In this document: piece by piece, positions 34,984 through 44,161 of the stretch
How the letters are laid out: each line of letters starts with the position of its first letter
Numbering within the stretch: the stretch's first letter is position 1
Source: Duganella zoogloeoides
Lineage (GTDB): Bacteria; Pseudomonadota; Gammaproteobacteria; Burkholderiales; Burkholderiaceae_D
Direction: 5' to 3'
Length of the DNA: 64,000 nucleotides
Assembly (NCBI RefSeq): GCF_034479515.1
Contig: NZ_CP140152.1
Location: 5,332,001 to 5,396,000, forward strand
Program-made: the position numbers and the translations under genes
The notes under the pieces: generated by a model
Database searches by the model: none
Told to the model about the DNA's origin: nothing
Seen by the model: the letters and a program-made list of their open reading frames with translations, nothing else

Positions 34984-37367
34984 CACTGCACGCTCCGGCA
35001 CACGACCGGTCCGATGGTGGGCATGGCATTGCCCTGCTCTTTCACGTAGGCGAATTCGGCAATACAGCGCCGCCCTTCCACCACGGCCTGCACATGGTTG
35101 AGCGGGGCCAGGTTGTCGATGAAGGCCAGGCCGTCGAAGCCGGTGACGGTGGTGGCGCCGCTTTCCAGGTGCACCACTTCGAGGCCGGTCGCCAGTGGCT
35201 GGCCGGCAGCGTCGTGCAGGATCACGGTGGCGGCGGCATAGGTTTCGACCGGGAACTGCGCCACCACGCCCGAGCGCCGCGCCGGGACCACGGTCAGCGT
35301 GGTGCGGGCGATGCGCGCGTCCAGCGGCAGGCTGCTGGTGTCGATCGAGATCTGGTTCGACAGGTACGGCGTGAGATTGGGCACCAGCAAATAGCCGCTG
35401 CTGCTGGTGGTGCCGATCGGCCGGTTTTCCTGCAGCACCGGCAAGCCGCCCACGCCGGCCGACACCAGCGCGAAGCCGGCCCCCACCTGGCGCGCCGCGT
35501 GCACGCTGCCATCCATCACCACCACCGAGCCGGACGCGCTGAACGCGGTTTCGCGCTTGCCGCCGCTTTCCTGCAGGAAGGCGCCGACCTGGCCGTAATT
35601 GCCGAGGTAGGTGCCCTGGGCCTGGCGCAGGGTGGCGCCGTTGTTTTCCAGCGACTGCAAGCCCCAGCCGAAGCCGCCCGCGTAATCGACCGTGCGGCCC
35701 AGCGTGAGGTTTTTCGATTGCACGCCGTTCTGGCGGCCTCTGCTGGCATTGGCCGAGAGCCGGTCGCCAAAAGTGCCGCTGAGGCTGAAGAACACGCCGC
35801 GCGTGTTGGCGTCGCGAAAATCGCGGTAGGCGCTCACGCTCAGGTACAGACCGGCGCCCAGCGTGGCCGCGTACGAGAGCGCCGCCACCCGCGCCGGCGG
35901 CGATACCGGCACCCGCTGGCTGATGAACGATAGGCCCAGGGTCTGGCCGCCGAACAGGCCCATGTTGACATTCACGCGGTTGCTGGCGCGCACGCCGGGG
36001 CCGCCTTCGGCAGTACCTAGGTCGCTGTAGTGGCGGCTGGCGCGCAGCGATTCCATGTCCACCGAAAAGCCCGGGCTCAGGTACTGGTACCCGATGCTGG
36101 CCTGGGCCCCCTTGCCGGTGCCGGCGCTGGCTGCGACCGAGCCGGTCAGTACACCGATCTGGCCCATGCGCCACATGCCGCCCACGCCGCCGTTGACCAC
36201 GCCGTTGCCGGCCTCGCCGTGCGCTTCCACGGTCACGCGGTCGGTCACGCCGCGCCGCATCGAGCCGCTCAGCGCCGGCGAGTGATCGTAATGAAAGGAC
36301 TTGCTGGTGTAGTCGCGCCGCAGCACACCCAGCTCTACCGAGTAGTCGGTCAGCCCCTCGGCCAGCAGGCGGGTATCGACATACAGCGGCACCACCGTGG
36401 TGACGGCGCGCCCGGCGGTATCGCGCGTGACCAGGGTGGCCTGGCCGGCGCCGCTCAGGCCCGACACCTGGTTGATGACGAACGGGCCGGACGGCACCGC
36501 CGTCTCCATCTGGCGCACGCCGTTGACGTACAGGCTGACCGCGCTCGGCACCACCGACGATCCGGCCAGCGACGCCACCGGAAAGGTCAGCAAATCGGGC
36601 CGCAAATCGAAGCTCTTGCGCCACTGCACGCCGCCCATGCGCAGCGACCGGCTCCAGGTCAGCGACGAGGAAATCAGGTCGCCCACCTGCCAGGTTTCCA
36701 GCGTGTGCGGGTCGGAATGGACCCAGGAAGAATCGAGACGCACGTACTGGGTCAGCAGGCTGCTGGTGTTGAACACGCCAGTCGTGCTGAACACGCCATT
36801 GTTATTGAAATACCGCAGCTCGTTGGCCACCGACAGGTAGCGCTCGTCGCCGCGGCGGGCAAAGGCGTCGTAGCTGAACACGGCGCCGGGCGTGACGCTG
36901 GCCTCGCCCGGCTGGCGCAGGCTGCGCGCGTTCAGCGCCACCGGCGTGCGCAACGCGTCGTCGAGGCGCAGCGCAAGGCGCTGGCTGGCGGCGTCGTAGG
37001 TGTAGCGCAGCCCGGGCACATCGTCGAGGTTGACGGACTCGCGGTCGGCCACGCCCAACCGTTGCGGATCGAGCTCGAGGTCGCGCAGGTTTTGCACTGT
37101 CGTGTTCAGTCCGGTACTACCGAGCACGGTGCCGGGCTGGCGCGTGAAGCGCAAGATCAATCCGGTCTCTTGGCCGTTCAAAGTCACCTCCAGAAATAGT
37201 TCTTCCTCGGACGCCGCCGAGGTGGTTGCCGACGCCGGTGCCGAGGCAGGCACCGGCATCGGCGCCGGCGCGGCAGGCATCTGCGCGCGCACGCCGTCCA
37301 TCGCGCCCCCGGCCAGCAGGGCCAGCACTGCCATCGTCACCTTCAGGCAAGGCAGCCGCCGCCACAT
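34983..37367 (-). CDS. Fimbrial outer-membrane usher, Csu type
   Basis: A 794-residue usher that secretes and assembles pilin subunits in the outer membrane. The signal peptide ends near GVRAQ, and a Pro/Ala spacer follows. The N-terminal chaperone-binding domain contains EEELFLEVTLNGQETGLILR. The barrel and plug follow, with ETAVPSGPFVINQVSGLSGA typical of ushers, and the C-terminal domain ends with a pair of Cys (CIAEF and VVCRS). I start at ATG 37367 (MWRRLPCLK) because the signal peptide begins there, seven bases after the chaperone stop. The frame is open to 37553 over the chaperone gene. Confidence 0.92.
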   Translation of the reverse strand: MWRRLPCLKVTMAVLALLAGGAMDGVRAQMPAAPAPMPVPASAPASATTSAASEEELFLEVTLNGQETGLILRFTRQPGTVLGSTGLNTTVQNLRDLELDPQRLGVADRESVNLDDVPGLRYTYDAASQRLALRLDDALRTPVALNARSLRQPGEASVTPGAVFSYDAFARRGDERYLSVANELRYFNNNGVFSTTGVFNTSSLLTQYVRLDSSWVHSDPHTLETWQVGDLISSSLTWSRSLRMGGVQWRKSFDLRPDLLTFPVASLAGSSVVPSAVSLYVNGVRQMETAVPSGPFVINQVSGLSGAGQATLVTRDTAGRAVTTVVPLYVDTRLLAEGLTDYSVELGVLRRDYTSKSFHYDHSPALSGSMRRGVTDRVTVEAHGEAGNGVVNGGVGGMWRMGQIGVLTGSVAASAGTGKGAQASIGYQYLSPGFSVDMESLRASRHYSDLGTAEGGPGVRASNRVNVNMGLFGGQTLGLSFISQRVPVSPPARVAALSYAATLGAGLYLSVSAYRDFRDANTRGVFFSLSGTFGDRLSANASRGRQNGVQSKNLTLGRTVDYAGGFGWGLQSLENNGATLRQAQGTYLGNYGQVGAFLQESGGKRETAFSASGSVVVMDGSVHAARQVGAGFALVSAGVGGLPVLQENRPIGTTSSSGYLLVPNLTPYLSNQISIDTSSLPLDARIARTTLTVVPARRSGVVAQFPVETYAAATVILHDAAGQPLATGLEVVHLESGATTVTGFDGLAFIDNLAPLNHVQAVVEGRRCIAEFAYVKEQGNAMPTIGPVVCRSVQ

Positions 37368-37374
37368 GGCGCGG

Positions 37375-38118
37375 CTACTCGAGTGCCGCCACGGTGCTGG
37401 CAGTTGCGGGCTTGGCATTGATATTGGCTTTGACCGCCAGCGTGCCGGACAGGTCGGCGTCGGCTGGTACCGGCAGGCGCCATTCGCGCTCGCGGCCGGC
37501 CAGCACATAGCCGAACAGGCCTTCGGCGATCGTAAAATTCTTGCCACGGGCATTGCTCAATTCGAACGAACCGATCTGCGCGCGCAGGGTGCCGCTGTTG
37601 CGCACCTTGAGCCGCCAGTGATCGTCCTTGCGGTAAACGGACCAGGCCAACGCCGGAGCGATACGCTCGTCGGCGGGCTGGACAAACATGGGAACGGAAT
37701 AGCGCAGGCGGATATCGACGCCACTGGCGGGGCCTTCGCCCTCGCGCGGGATTTCGTCGATGAGGATCCGGTAGCTCAACTCGCGGCTGGGGAGTTGACT
37801 GCTGCGTCGCACGAGGCGAATGATCTGGCTGCTTTTAGGCCCGATCTGCAATATGGGGGGACTGGCTACTACTTCTTGTGTCGGGGTCAACACATCTTCC
37901 GTGTTGTTCTGGTCCCACAAAAACACCCTGACCTGGCCATACACGGGAGTGTCTCCCATGTTCTGCATGGTGATGCCGGTGGCACCCTGGCCTGCACGCA
38001 AAATAATCATGACTGGCGATATCTGCAAATTAGCAGCGCTCGCTTCCAACCCCAGCATCCCGCTCAGCACGAGCATACCGAGTTTCATCCAGCACACCAG
38101 GCGCACGGATAAGGTCAT
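37375..38118 (-). CDS. Periplasmic pilus chaperone, PapD-like
   Basis: A 247-residue chaperone that caps pilin subunits and delivers them to the usher. The signal peptide ends near EASAAN. The first Ig-like domain has LQISPVMIILRAGQGATGIT and the conserved subunit-binding region SQIIRLVRR. The second domain follows FELSNARGKNF. It starts three bases after the pilin stop. An alternative start at MKLGM, ten residues later, would also give a signal peptide. The long F1-G1 region with the VVASPPILQIGP sequence fits the archaic Csu class. Confidence 0.92.
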   Translation of the reverse strand: MTLSVRLVCWMKLGMLVLSGMLGLEASAANLQISPVMIILRAGQGATGITMQNMGDTPVYGQVRVFLWDQNNTEDVLTPTQEVVASPPILQIGPKSSQIIRLVRRSSQLPSRELSYRILIDEIPREGEGPASGVDIRLRYSVPMFVQPADERIAPALAWSVYRKDDHWRLKVRNSGTLRAQIGSFELSNARGKNFTIAEGLFGYVLAGREREWRLPVPADADLSGTLAVKANINAKPATASTVAALE

Positions 38119-38121
38119 CGT

Positions 38122-38649
38122 TTAGAAATACACCGTGGCCGTGATGGTCGATTTATAGGTGTCCGGCTGCGGCGTGGCCTGCGCGGGAATGGCGCCATAG
38201 ACGGTGAGCGTTTGCGCGGTGCCCGAACCGGTGCCGGAGCGGGTGTCGGTGCCCTGGGTATTGCCCCAGTTGGTGGCGCCGGCGGCCTGGAACAGGTTGT
38301 AGGCGACGGTGCTGGTGTTGGCGCCAGTGCCGCTCATCACTCTTGCAGCCGTGGTGGAGCCGGTGCCGGTGCCCGCGTTCAGGCCCACGTTGTACGGCGT
38401 GGTGTTGGTGCAGGTGACGCTCAGCGTGGTGTTGACGTTGACCGTGTTGGCCAGCACGCCCTGGCTCTGGCCGAAGTCCAGCGGCTGGGTGGCGATGGTG
38501 CAGTCGGCGATGATCTTGAGCGTGACGTCGAAGTTCGCCGTCTTGCTGCCATTGGAATACGTCACGGCGTCGGCCATCGGTGCGGCGGCAAGCAGGGTGG
38601 TGGCCATGGCAGCAGCGAGCGCGGCGCGGCTGGTTTTACGGGTGATCAT
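38122..38649 (-). CDS. Csu-type major pilin, spore coat U domain
   Basis: A 175-residue exported subunit, first gene of the pilus operon. AAGGAGG precedes ATG 38649. The signal peptide ends at MADAVTY. A single SCPU domain contains ANFDVTLKIIADCTIATQPL, the second Cys in LSVTCTN, and the terminal donor or acceptor strand STITATVYF. Position, size and one-domain structure mark it as the shaft subunit (CsuA/B-like). Confidence 0.9.
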   Translation of the reverse strand: MITRKTSRAALAAAMATTLLAAAPMADAVTYSNGSKTANFDVTLKIIADCTIATQPLDFGQSQGVLANTVNVNTTLSVTCTNTTPYNVGLNAGTGTGSTTAARVMSGTGANTSTVAYNLFQAAGATNWGNTQGTDTRSGTGSGTAQTLTVYGAIPAQATPQPDTYKSTITATVYF

Positions 38650-38879
38650 ATAACCTCCTTCAGAAATGAATGACAAAAGTTGAGGTCCGGAGCCTTAAAA
38701 ATTGCCCAATCCCAACACATGATTCAATTATTGATGATCTAAAAAAACTCTGCTTCTGCTGGAGGAGACGAAGGTTTTGCGTGCGTAGAAATCCGCCAAA
38801 AAAATTTCCAAACATGGGCATAATGGCGACAGGTGCGCAACACTTCGTATCAAAAGATGACCAACCTTCAAGGTGAGCC

Positions 38880-39704
38880 ATGCAGACTGCCGATAGCACC
38901 ATGAGCAAGATTCTCATCGTCGACGACTCGGCGTTCGAGCAGCGTTTGCTGGTCGATCTGCTGAGCGAAATGCCGTACAAGGTCTCGGTGGCGCATAACG
39001 GCCTGCAGGGTTACCACCTGGCGCTGGCCAACCACCCAGACCTGATCCTGCTCGACGTGCGCATGCCCGACATGGACGGCTACACCGCCTGCCGGCTGCT
39101 CAAGGCCAATCCGGCCACCCAGGACATCCCGGTGATTTTCCTCAGCGGCGCCGACGCCGACGAGGAGCGCATCATGGGCTTGTCGATCGGCGGCGTCGAT
39201 TACGTGTCAAAACCGTTTTCGCCGGGAGAATTGGCGGCGCGCATCCAGGTTCACCTGGCGCTGGCCCAGCGCGCCCATGGCGCTTCGGCCGCGGCAGCGC
39301 CGGCGCCGGCCAGCGATCCGGCAGAAAGTCACCTGCCCGCCTCGCCCTACGGCGTCGATCCCGATGCCGTGACCGTGGCGGCCGTCAAACGCCTGATCGC
39401 CGGCAACCTGGCCTCGCTGCCGGGCCTGGCCGAAATCGCCCGCAGTGTTGGCACTTACCGCGAAAAGCTGTCGCAGGTGTTCCGCGAACAAACCGGCATG
39501 ACGGTGTTTTCGTTTATCAGGGAGGCGCGCATCCGGCGCGGCGAGGAACTGCTCAAGGATACAGATATCGATGTCCAGGACATCGCGCTGTTAATCGGTT
39601 TTAACAACGCCGGCAACTTTGCCACCGCGTTCCGCGAAAAACTGGGGGTGACGCCCACGGCGTACCGGCAGGCAATCCAGCAGCGGCGCTCGCCGTTGAA
39701 CTGA
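38880..39704 (+). CDS. Response regulator with AraC-type DNA-binding domain
   Basis: A 274-residue regulator divergent from the pilus operon. The receiver domain is at about 8-125, with phospho-Asp in LLDVRMPDMDG and Lys in VSKPF. An Ala/Pro linker follows, then an AraC double helix-turn-helix (about 170-270) with the second motif VQDIALLIGFNNAGNFATAF. ATG 38880 has AGGTGA upstream; MSKIL seven codons later is an alternative. The shared 230-base promoter region makes it a candidate regulator of the pilus operon. No cognate kinase gene adjoins it; the hybrid kinase at 41.6 kb is the nearest. Confidence 0.9.
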   Translation: MQTADSTMSKILIVDDSAFEQRLLVDLLSEMPYKVSVAHNGLQGYHLALANHPDLILLDVRMPDMDGYTACRLLKANPATQDIPVIFLSGADADEERIMGLSIGGVDYVSKPFSPGELAARIQVHLALAQRAHGASAAAAPAPASDPAESHLPASPYGVDPDAVTVAAVKRLIAGNLASLPGLAEIARSVGTYREKLSQVFREQTGMTVFSFIREARIRRGEELLKDTDIDVQDIALLIGFNNAGNFATAFREKLGVTPTAYRQAIQQRRSPLN

Positions 39705-39706
39705 CA

Positions 39707-40285
39707 TCAAGCTGGCAGCTGCACCGCCGCTTGCTGCATCTTGCGCCGCCAGAAGAACCACGACGCCAGCGCATTGATCCAGTACACGCCGTACAGTACC
39801 GAGGTCAGGTACAGGCCGCGGCTGGCGTACAGCGGTACGGCGATGGTATTGACCAACAGCCAAAATTGCCAGGTTTGCAGGCGGCGTCCCATCAGCAGCA
39901 GCTGGGCGATCACGCTGAACATCAGCACGCCCGAATCGATGTACGGCGCATAGGCGTTGGTGTAGGCTTGCAGCAGCAGGCCGTAGATGGCGGTGGCAAC
40001 CAGGCCGAGCGCCCCCATCCAGATCAGCGCCTGCGGCCGGGCGCGCGTGATCGGCAGCGCTGCGCCGGTGCCGCCGCGCAGCCAGCGCCACCAGCCGACC
40101 ACGCAGGTGACGATGAAGAACAGTTGCAGGGTGACGTCGGCGTACAGGCGGGTGTCGTAGAACAGCACGGCGAACAGGCCGCAGCCGATGATGCCCAGCC
40201 ACCACGAATGCACATTGTTGCGCCCCGCGAGAATGATCGAAACCGTCATGACGGCATTGGCGGCGATTTCCAGCAGAGAAGTCAA
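39707..40285 (-). CDS. pnuC: PnuC-family nicotinamide riboside (vitamin) transporter
   Basis: A 192-residue inner-membrane protein with about seven helices. Diagnostic features are the NNVHSWWLGIIGCGLFAVLF start, the VVGWWRWLRGG motif in the middle and the end LYGVYWINALASWFFWRRK. PnuC proteins are facilitators for nicotinamide riboside trapped by phosphorylation; relatives carry thiamine or riboflavin, so the substrate is not certain. I chose the TTG at 40285 because AAGGA lies five bases upstream and family members begin just before this point. No NadR kinase gene is in the window. The stop is two bases from the convergent REC-AraC gene. Confidence 0.85.
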   Translation of the reverse strand: MTSLLEIAANAVMTVSIILAGRNNVHSWWLGIIGCGLFAVLFYDTRLYADVTLQLFFIVTCVVGWWRWLRGGTGAALPITRARPQALIWMGALGLVATAIYGLLLQAYTNAYAPYIDSGVLMFSVIAQLLLMGRRLQTWQFWLLVNTIAVPLYASRGLYLTSVLYGVYWINALASWFFWRRKMQQAAVQLPA

Positions 40286-40310
40286 AAGTATCCTTGGGAG
40301 GCGAAAGCGG

Positions 40311-41540
40311 TCAGTCGCGGCAATCGGGTGGCAGCACGGCGGCGGGAAGGTCTTCCCCGCTGCAACGCCAGAGCACGCGCCTATTCTCGTCCACGCGGGG
40401 CGTGAACGCAAGCGCGCCGCCGCGGTACCGCATATCGGACGGGTACACCCGGACCACGCCGTTGCCGGCATCGACTTCCAAGGCTTGCACCACGTGGCCA
40501 GGGTCGATCAGCGCGTAGCCGGCCTGCTCCAGGGTGGCCGGGCTTTGGCCGTTGGCATAGTAATAGCGCTCCACCGCCGCCGCTGCCTCGCGGCCCACGG
40601 CAACCGCTTGCGTCATGCGGGTGCGCGCTTCCAGGTTCTGCCAGGCGGGCCAGGCAACGGTGGCCAGCACGGCCGCCAGCGTCAGCAGGGTCAGCAGCGC
40701 ACCGGGTGCGCCCAGCCCCAGGCTCACGCGCGGCACGCACAGTGCCAGCACATACGCGAGCCCGTGCCGTGGCGCCCCAGGTTCGACCGGCGCGCCCTGC
40801 GCCAGATCGCGCACCACCGCCATGCGCTTGACCAGCCACGGACGGTCGCTGATCAGTTCGTGGAACGACATCCAGAAGCCGCCCGCCTGGCGCGCCTGGG
40901 CCGCGTAGCCGGTGCGGTCCAGGTGGCGCCAGCGCTTGCCGCCGGCCGCCAGCGCCGCCAGCCCGGCCTGGGCGCTGGCCAGCTCGGCGCAGGCGTGGAA
41001 GCCATGGCGGTCGCACGAGTATTCACGGGCGCGGGCATACGCCGCGCCCAGCAGCGGCAGCAGCGCGGCCGGCGCCAGCAGCAGCGCCCGGTGCAGGTGG
41101 CGCCGATCGAGGCCGCCGATGGCGTGGCCGATGTGGAAATTGATGGCGTCCGGGCGATCGTCGAGCGCATCGACCAGGTCGCTGTCGAGGACGATGTTGT
41201 TATTGCCGGGAAAACGCCTGGCCAGCGCATGAAAACCGCCACCCGCTTGCAGCAGGTAGGCTTCGGGCACGGACGTGCGCTCAAGTCGTGCGCAGCACGC
41301 AAGCACCCGTTGGTGCAGGTCGGGAAACTGTTGCGCCGTGATGCGTACGCCGGTGCCGGTCAGCCAGGCCACCAGCGCCGATTGCGCGACGTAGCAGGCC
41401 AAATACCAGGCCAGGTAAAACGCCGCCGCGTACAGCAGCGCCTGGCCCAAGGTGCCGATCAGCAGCGCGCCCCACGCCAGCATGGACACCGCCAGCATCA
41501 CGCCGAACAGCAGTTTTTCGTTCTTGTACACCAAGTTCAT
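40311..41540 (-). CDS. M48 peptidase-like protein lacking the zinc motif, pilin-like tail
   Basis: A 409-residue membrane protein. Two helices lie at about 10-60. A domain with clear M48/HtpX resemblance follows (GGGFHALARRFPGNNNIVLD, DAINFHIG, REYSCDRHG). The zinc-binding HExxH is replaced by HAIGG at residues 139-143 (bases 41112-41126): the catalytic Glu and second His are missing, while the third ligand Glu173 remains. It should be proteolytically inactive. A third helix at about 300 (LLTLLTLAAVLATVAWPAW) is followed by a periplasmic PilA-like C-terminal segment (VAVGREAAAAVERYYYANGQ). GGGAA precedes ATG 41540. Its role is unknown. Confidence 0.8.
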   Translation of the reverse strand: MNLVYKNEKLLFGVMLAVSMLAWGALLIGTLGQALLYAAAFYLAWYLACYVAQSALVAWLTGTGVRITAQQFPDLHQRVLACCARLERTSVPEAYLLQAGGGFHALARRFPGNNNIVLDSDLVDALDDRPDAINFHIGHAIGGLDRRHLHRALLLAPAALLPLLGAAYARAREYSCDRHGFHACAELASAQAGLAALAAGGKRWRHLDRTGYAAQARQAGGFWMSFHELISDRPWLVKRMAVVRDLAQGAPVEPGAPRHGLAYVLALCVPRVSLGLGAPGALLTLLTLAAVLATVAWPAWQNLEARTRMTQAVAVGREAAAAVERYYYANGQSPATLEQAGYALIDPGHVVQALEVDAGNGVVRVYPSDMRYRGGALAFTPRVDENRRVLWRCSGEDLPAAVLPPDCRD

Positions 41541-41623
41541 GCGGTTCCCGGACCAAAAGTTTCCGGGAGGCATTTTATAGATATTTTGAGAAAAAGTTAA
41601 CGCTTTATGACAACAATCTCATC

Positions 41624-43645
41624 TCAAGGCAAGGCGGTTTGCAGGTCGCCGAGATTAACCGGTTTGACCAGGTGGGCGTTGAAGCCGGCCGCGCTGCTGC
41701 GCGCCTTGTCGTCGGCCCTGCCATAGCCCGACAGCGCGATCAGGGTCACTTGCGCGCCATGCGGCATGGCGCGCAGGCGGCCGGCCAGTTCGAAACCGTC
41801 CATGCCGGGCAAGCCGATGTCGAGAATCGCCACCTGCGGCATCGATACGCTGGCGGCGGCGATGGCCTGGGCCGGATCGTAGGCGACACTGGCCTCGTAT
41901 CCGAGCGCGCCCAGCAGTTCGGCCAGCGAATCGGCTGCATCCTGGTTGTCGTCCACCACCAGCACGCGCACGCTGCCGCTCGCTGCCGGCCCGGGGTTGG
42001 CCGGCGCTGGGGCCGCGATCGGCACCAATACGGGCGCGGGAACAGCCTCGGCCATCACCGAGTCGGGCAGGTTGATGGTAAACGTGCTGCCCCGCCCCTC
42101 GCCGCCGCTGTAGGCCTGGATGGTGCCGCCGTGCATGCGCACCAGGTTGTGCGCCAGCGCCAGCCCGATGCCGAGGCCGCCCTTGGCGCGGTCGAGCTTG
42201 CGGCTGCCCTGGACGAACAGATCAAAAATGTGCGGCATCAGGCTGGCCGGGATGCCGTTGCCGTCGTCGGTGACCAGGATTTGCAGGTCGGCCCCGCGCA
42301 CCCGCGTGGCCAGCGTGATGTGGCCGGCATGCGGCGTGTAGCGCGCGGCGTTGTTGAGCAGGTTGGCGACCACTTGCGCCAGCCGCGCCGGATCGCCGTG
42401 CCAGCGCACGGTGGGCACGTCCACCAGCAGGCGGTGCTGCTTTTGTTCGATCAGCGGCGCGGCCATCTCGATGGCGCGGTTGAGGATGTCTGCCAGCGGC
42501 GTGGTCTCCTTGCGCAGCTCGACCTTGCCCCGCGCCAGGCGCGAGACGTCGAGTAAATCGTCGACCAGCCGTACCAGGTGATCGACCTGGCGCTGGATCA
42601 CTTCCTGCTCGTGGCCGGTATCGGCGCCATCGTGCGCGCCCGCGCCGCGCAGCTTCATCAGCTTGAGCGCGGTGACGATGGGCGCCAGCGGATTGCGCAG
42701 CTCGTGGCCCAGCATGGCCAGGAATTCATCCTTGATGCGCGCCGTGGAATCGAGGTCGCCGTGCAGGCGCTCGCTCTCGGCCATGGCCAGCGCCAGTGCA
42801 CGGTCGGCCTCGAGGCGGCTCAGCGTGGCGCACACGCTGGCGGTGAATTGCGCGAGGAACTGGCGGCAGGCGGCGTCCACCGGCAAATGCGGCGAGACGT
42901 GGAAGGCCAGCGCCAGCTCGGCGCACAATTGCAATTCGGCGCCCTGGATCACGACCAGGCCGGCATCGGGGGCCGAGACGGCAGTGCCGGACGCTTCGCC
43001 ACGCAGCAGTTCCACGCTGCGCAAGTCGCGCGGATGGTCGGCCGCGCAACGGTCGATGGCGGCAGCCACGTCGGCCTCGCTGCGGCAGGCCAGCAAGGCC
43101 CGGCCCAGCAGGTCGAGCGCATGGCGGCGCCGTTCGGCCAGCACCTGCACGGTGGTCTCGGTGCACACCAGCAGCACCCCTGCCACGCAGTCGTGGTCGT
43201 CGAACACTGGCGTAAAACTGTAATTCCAGTAGACGTCTTGCAGGCGGCCGTGGCGCAGCATCGGCAGCAGCTGGTTGGCATACACCTGCGGCTCGCCGCT
43301 GCGCCGCACATGGGCGATCTGCGGGCCGACCGTGGACCAGGCCTCGGCCCAGCAGGCGGGTCCGCTTTGACCGAGCGCCTCGGGATGTTTGCCGGCGCCG
43401 AAGCATGGCGCGAAGGCGTCGTTGTAGATCTGCACCAGGTCGTCGCCCCAGTACAAGAACATCGGCTGGGCGGCGTGCAGCACGACACCGACGCAGGTGC
43501 GCAGCGAAGCCGGCCAGCCGTCGATGGCGCCCAGTGCCGTGGTGTGCCACGGAAAGGCACGCACCAGGTCGCGCATCGGCGTGCCGGCGCCGATGAAGCG
43601 GTGCGCGGGCGTTGCCGGCAGGGAGGAAACGGGTAAGGCCGCCAT
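41624..43645 (-). CDS. Hybrid histidine kinase (PAS-HisKA-HATPase-REC)
   Basis: A 673-residue soluble kinase. A PAS-like sensor region covers about 20-170 and includes FLYWGDDLVQIYNDAF, followed by a GAF-like or coiled segment. HisKA comes next with H-box LGHELRNPLAPIV (about 315), then HATPase_c with N-box NLLNNAARY, G1 DDGNGIP and G2 GLGIGLAL. A C-terminal receiver ends the protein, with phospho-Asp in VAILDIGLPGMDG and Lys in LVKPVN. All catalytic residues are present. There is no membrane segment, so the signal is cytoplasmic. No Hpt domain adjoins it, so the receiver may act as an internal regulator. Confidence 0.9.
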   Translation of the reverse strand: MAALPVSSLPATPAHRFIGAGTPMRDLVRAFPWHTTALGAIDGWPASLRTCVGVVLHAAQPMFLYWGDDLVQIYNDAFAPCFGAGKHPEALGQSGPACWAEAWSTVGPQIAHVRRSGEPQVYANQLLPMLRHGRLQDVYWNYSFTPVFDDHDCVAGVLLVCTETTVQVLAERRRHALDLLGRALLACRSEADVAAAIDRCAADHPRDLRSVELLRGEASGTAVSAPDAGLVVIQGAELQLCAELALAFHVSPHLPVDAACRQFLAQFTASVCATLSRLEADRALALAMAESERLHGDLDSTARIKDEFLAMLGHELRNPLAPIVTALKLMKLRGAGAHDGADTGHEQEVIQRQVDHLVRLVDDLLDVSRLARGKVELRKETTPLADILNRAIEMAAPLIEQKQHRLLVDVPTVRWHGDPARLAQVVANLLNNAARYTPHAGHITLATRVRGADLQILVTDDGNGIPASLMPHIFDLFVQGSRKLDRAKGGLGIGLALAHNLVRMHGGTIQAYSGGEGRGSTFTINLPDSVMAEAVPAPVLVPIAAPAPANPGPAASGSVRVLVVDDNQDAADSLAELLGALGYEASVAYDPAQAIAAASVSMPQVAILDIGLPGMDGFELAGRLRAMPHGAQVTLIALSGYGRADDKARSSAAGFNAHLVKPVNLGDLQTALP

Positions 43646-44161
43646 GATCTATTTGTCTGAGGAAAGCAGAAGTGTAGCAACTGGGCAGCGACGCGGCGCA
43701 CGATAGACGGCAAGTTATCGCTGGAGAATCGCCTGTTCGGCTGCATGATTTTATATTGTCTTTATGATATTTTTCCTGCGGTTGATCCGCCATGGCGATC
43801 CGAACGGCCCCGGTCTGCCGCACTGGCCGGCGGCGGCCGACCGTGACGGGTCGCTGTCGCTCACGCTGGCCGGCGCCATGGCCGTGCATGGCTCCCGCGC
43901 GGCCGTGTGCGACTTGCTGTTTGCGCGGCGCGATCATCGGCCGTCGAGCATCGTGCCGCCCGCACCGTAGCGGTTCGCTTGCCAAACTGTAGTTATAGCG
44001 CAACGACCCGGCGGGCCCGACGGCCCGGTCGTACCAAAAGAAGTATCAATAAAATCAACTGCGTGACTGTTTCCGGCAGCCCCGGTTTTTGGTCCGGATG
44101 CCTCGCATATGATCGATTCACCCGCAAGGGGGAGACGAATCAATACTATAAGAGGATACGC
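43646..44161. other. Intergenic region with promoter-like DNA and a leader hairpin
   Basis: 516 bases between the divergent hybrid kinase and TonB receptor genes. A T/A-rich patch lies at about 43745-43775. A strong hairpin at 44003-44032 pairs ACGACC and GGGCC with GGCCC and GGTCGT, with a 4-base bulge on the 5' arm. Short open frames exist (for example 43764-43970) but have no ribosome-binding site. No repeat of the 110/61-bp family is present. Confidence 0.5.

Noticed and set aside
43764..43970. 68-residue frame beginning with an RHG-like motif (phosphoglycerate mutase-like)
   Set aside because: No ribosome-binding site, no continuation of the family beyond the short motif, and it overlaps the promoter region of the TonB receptor.
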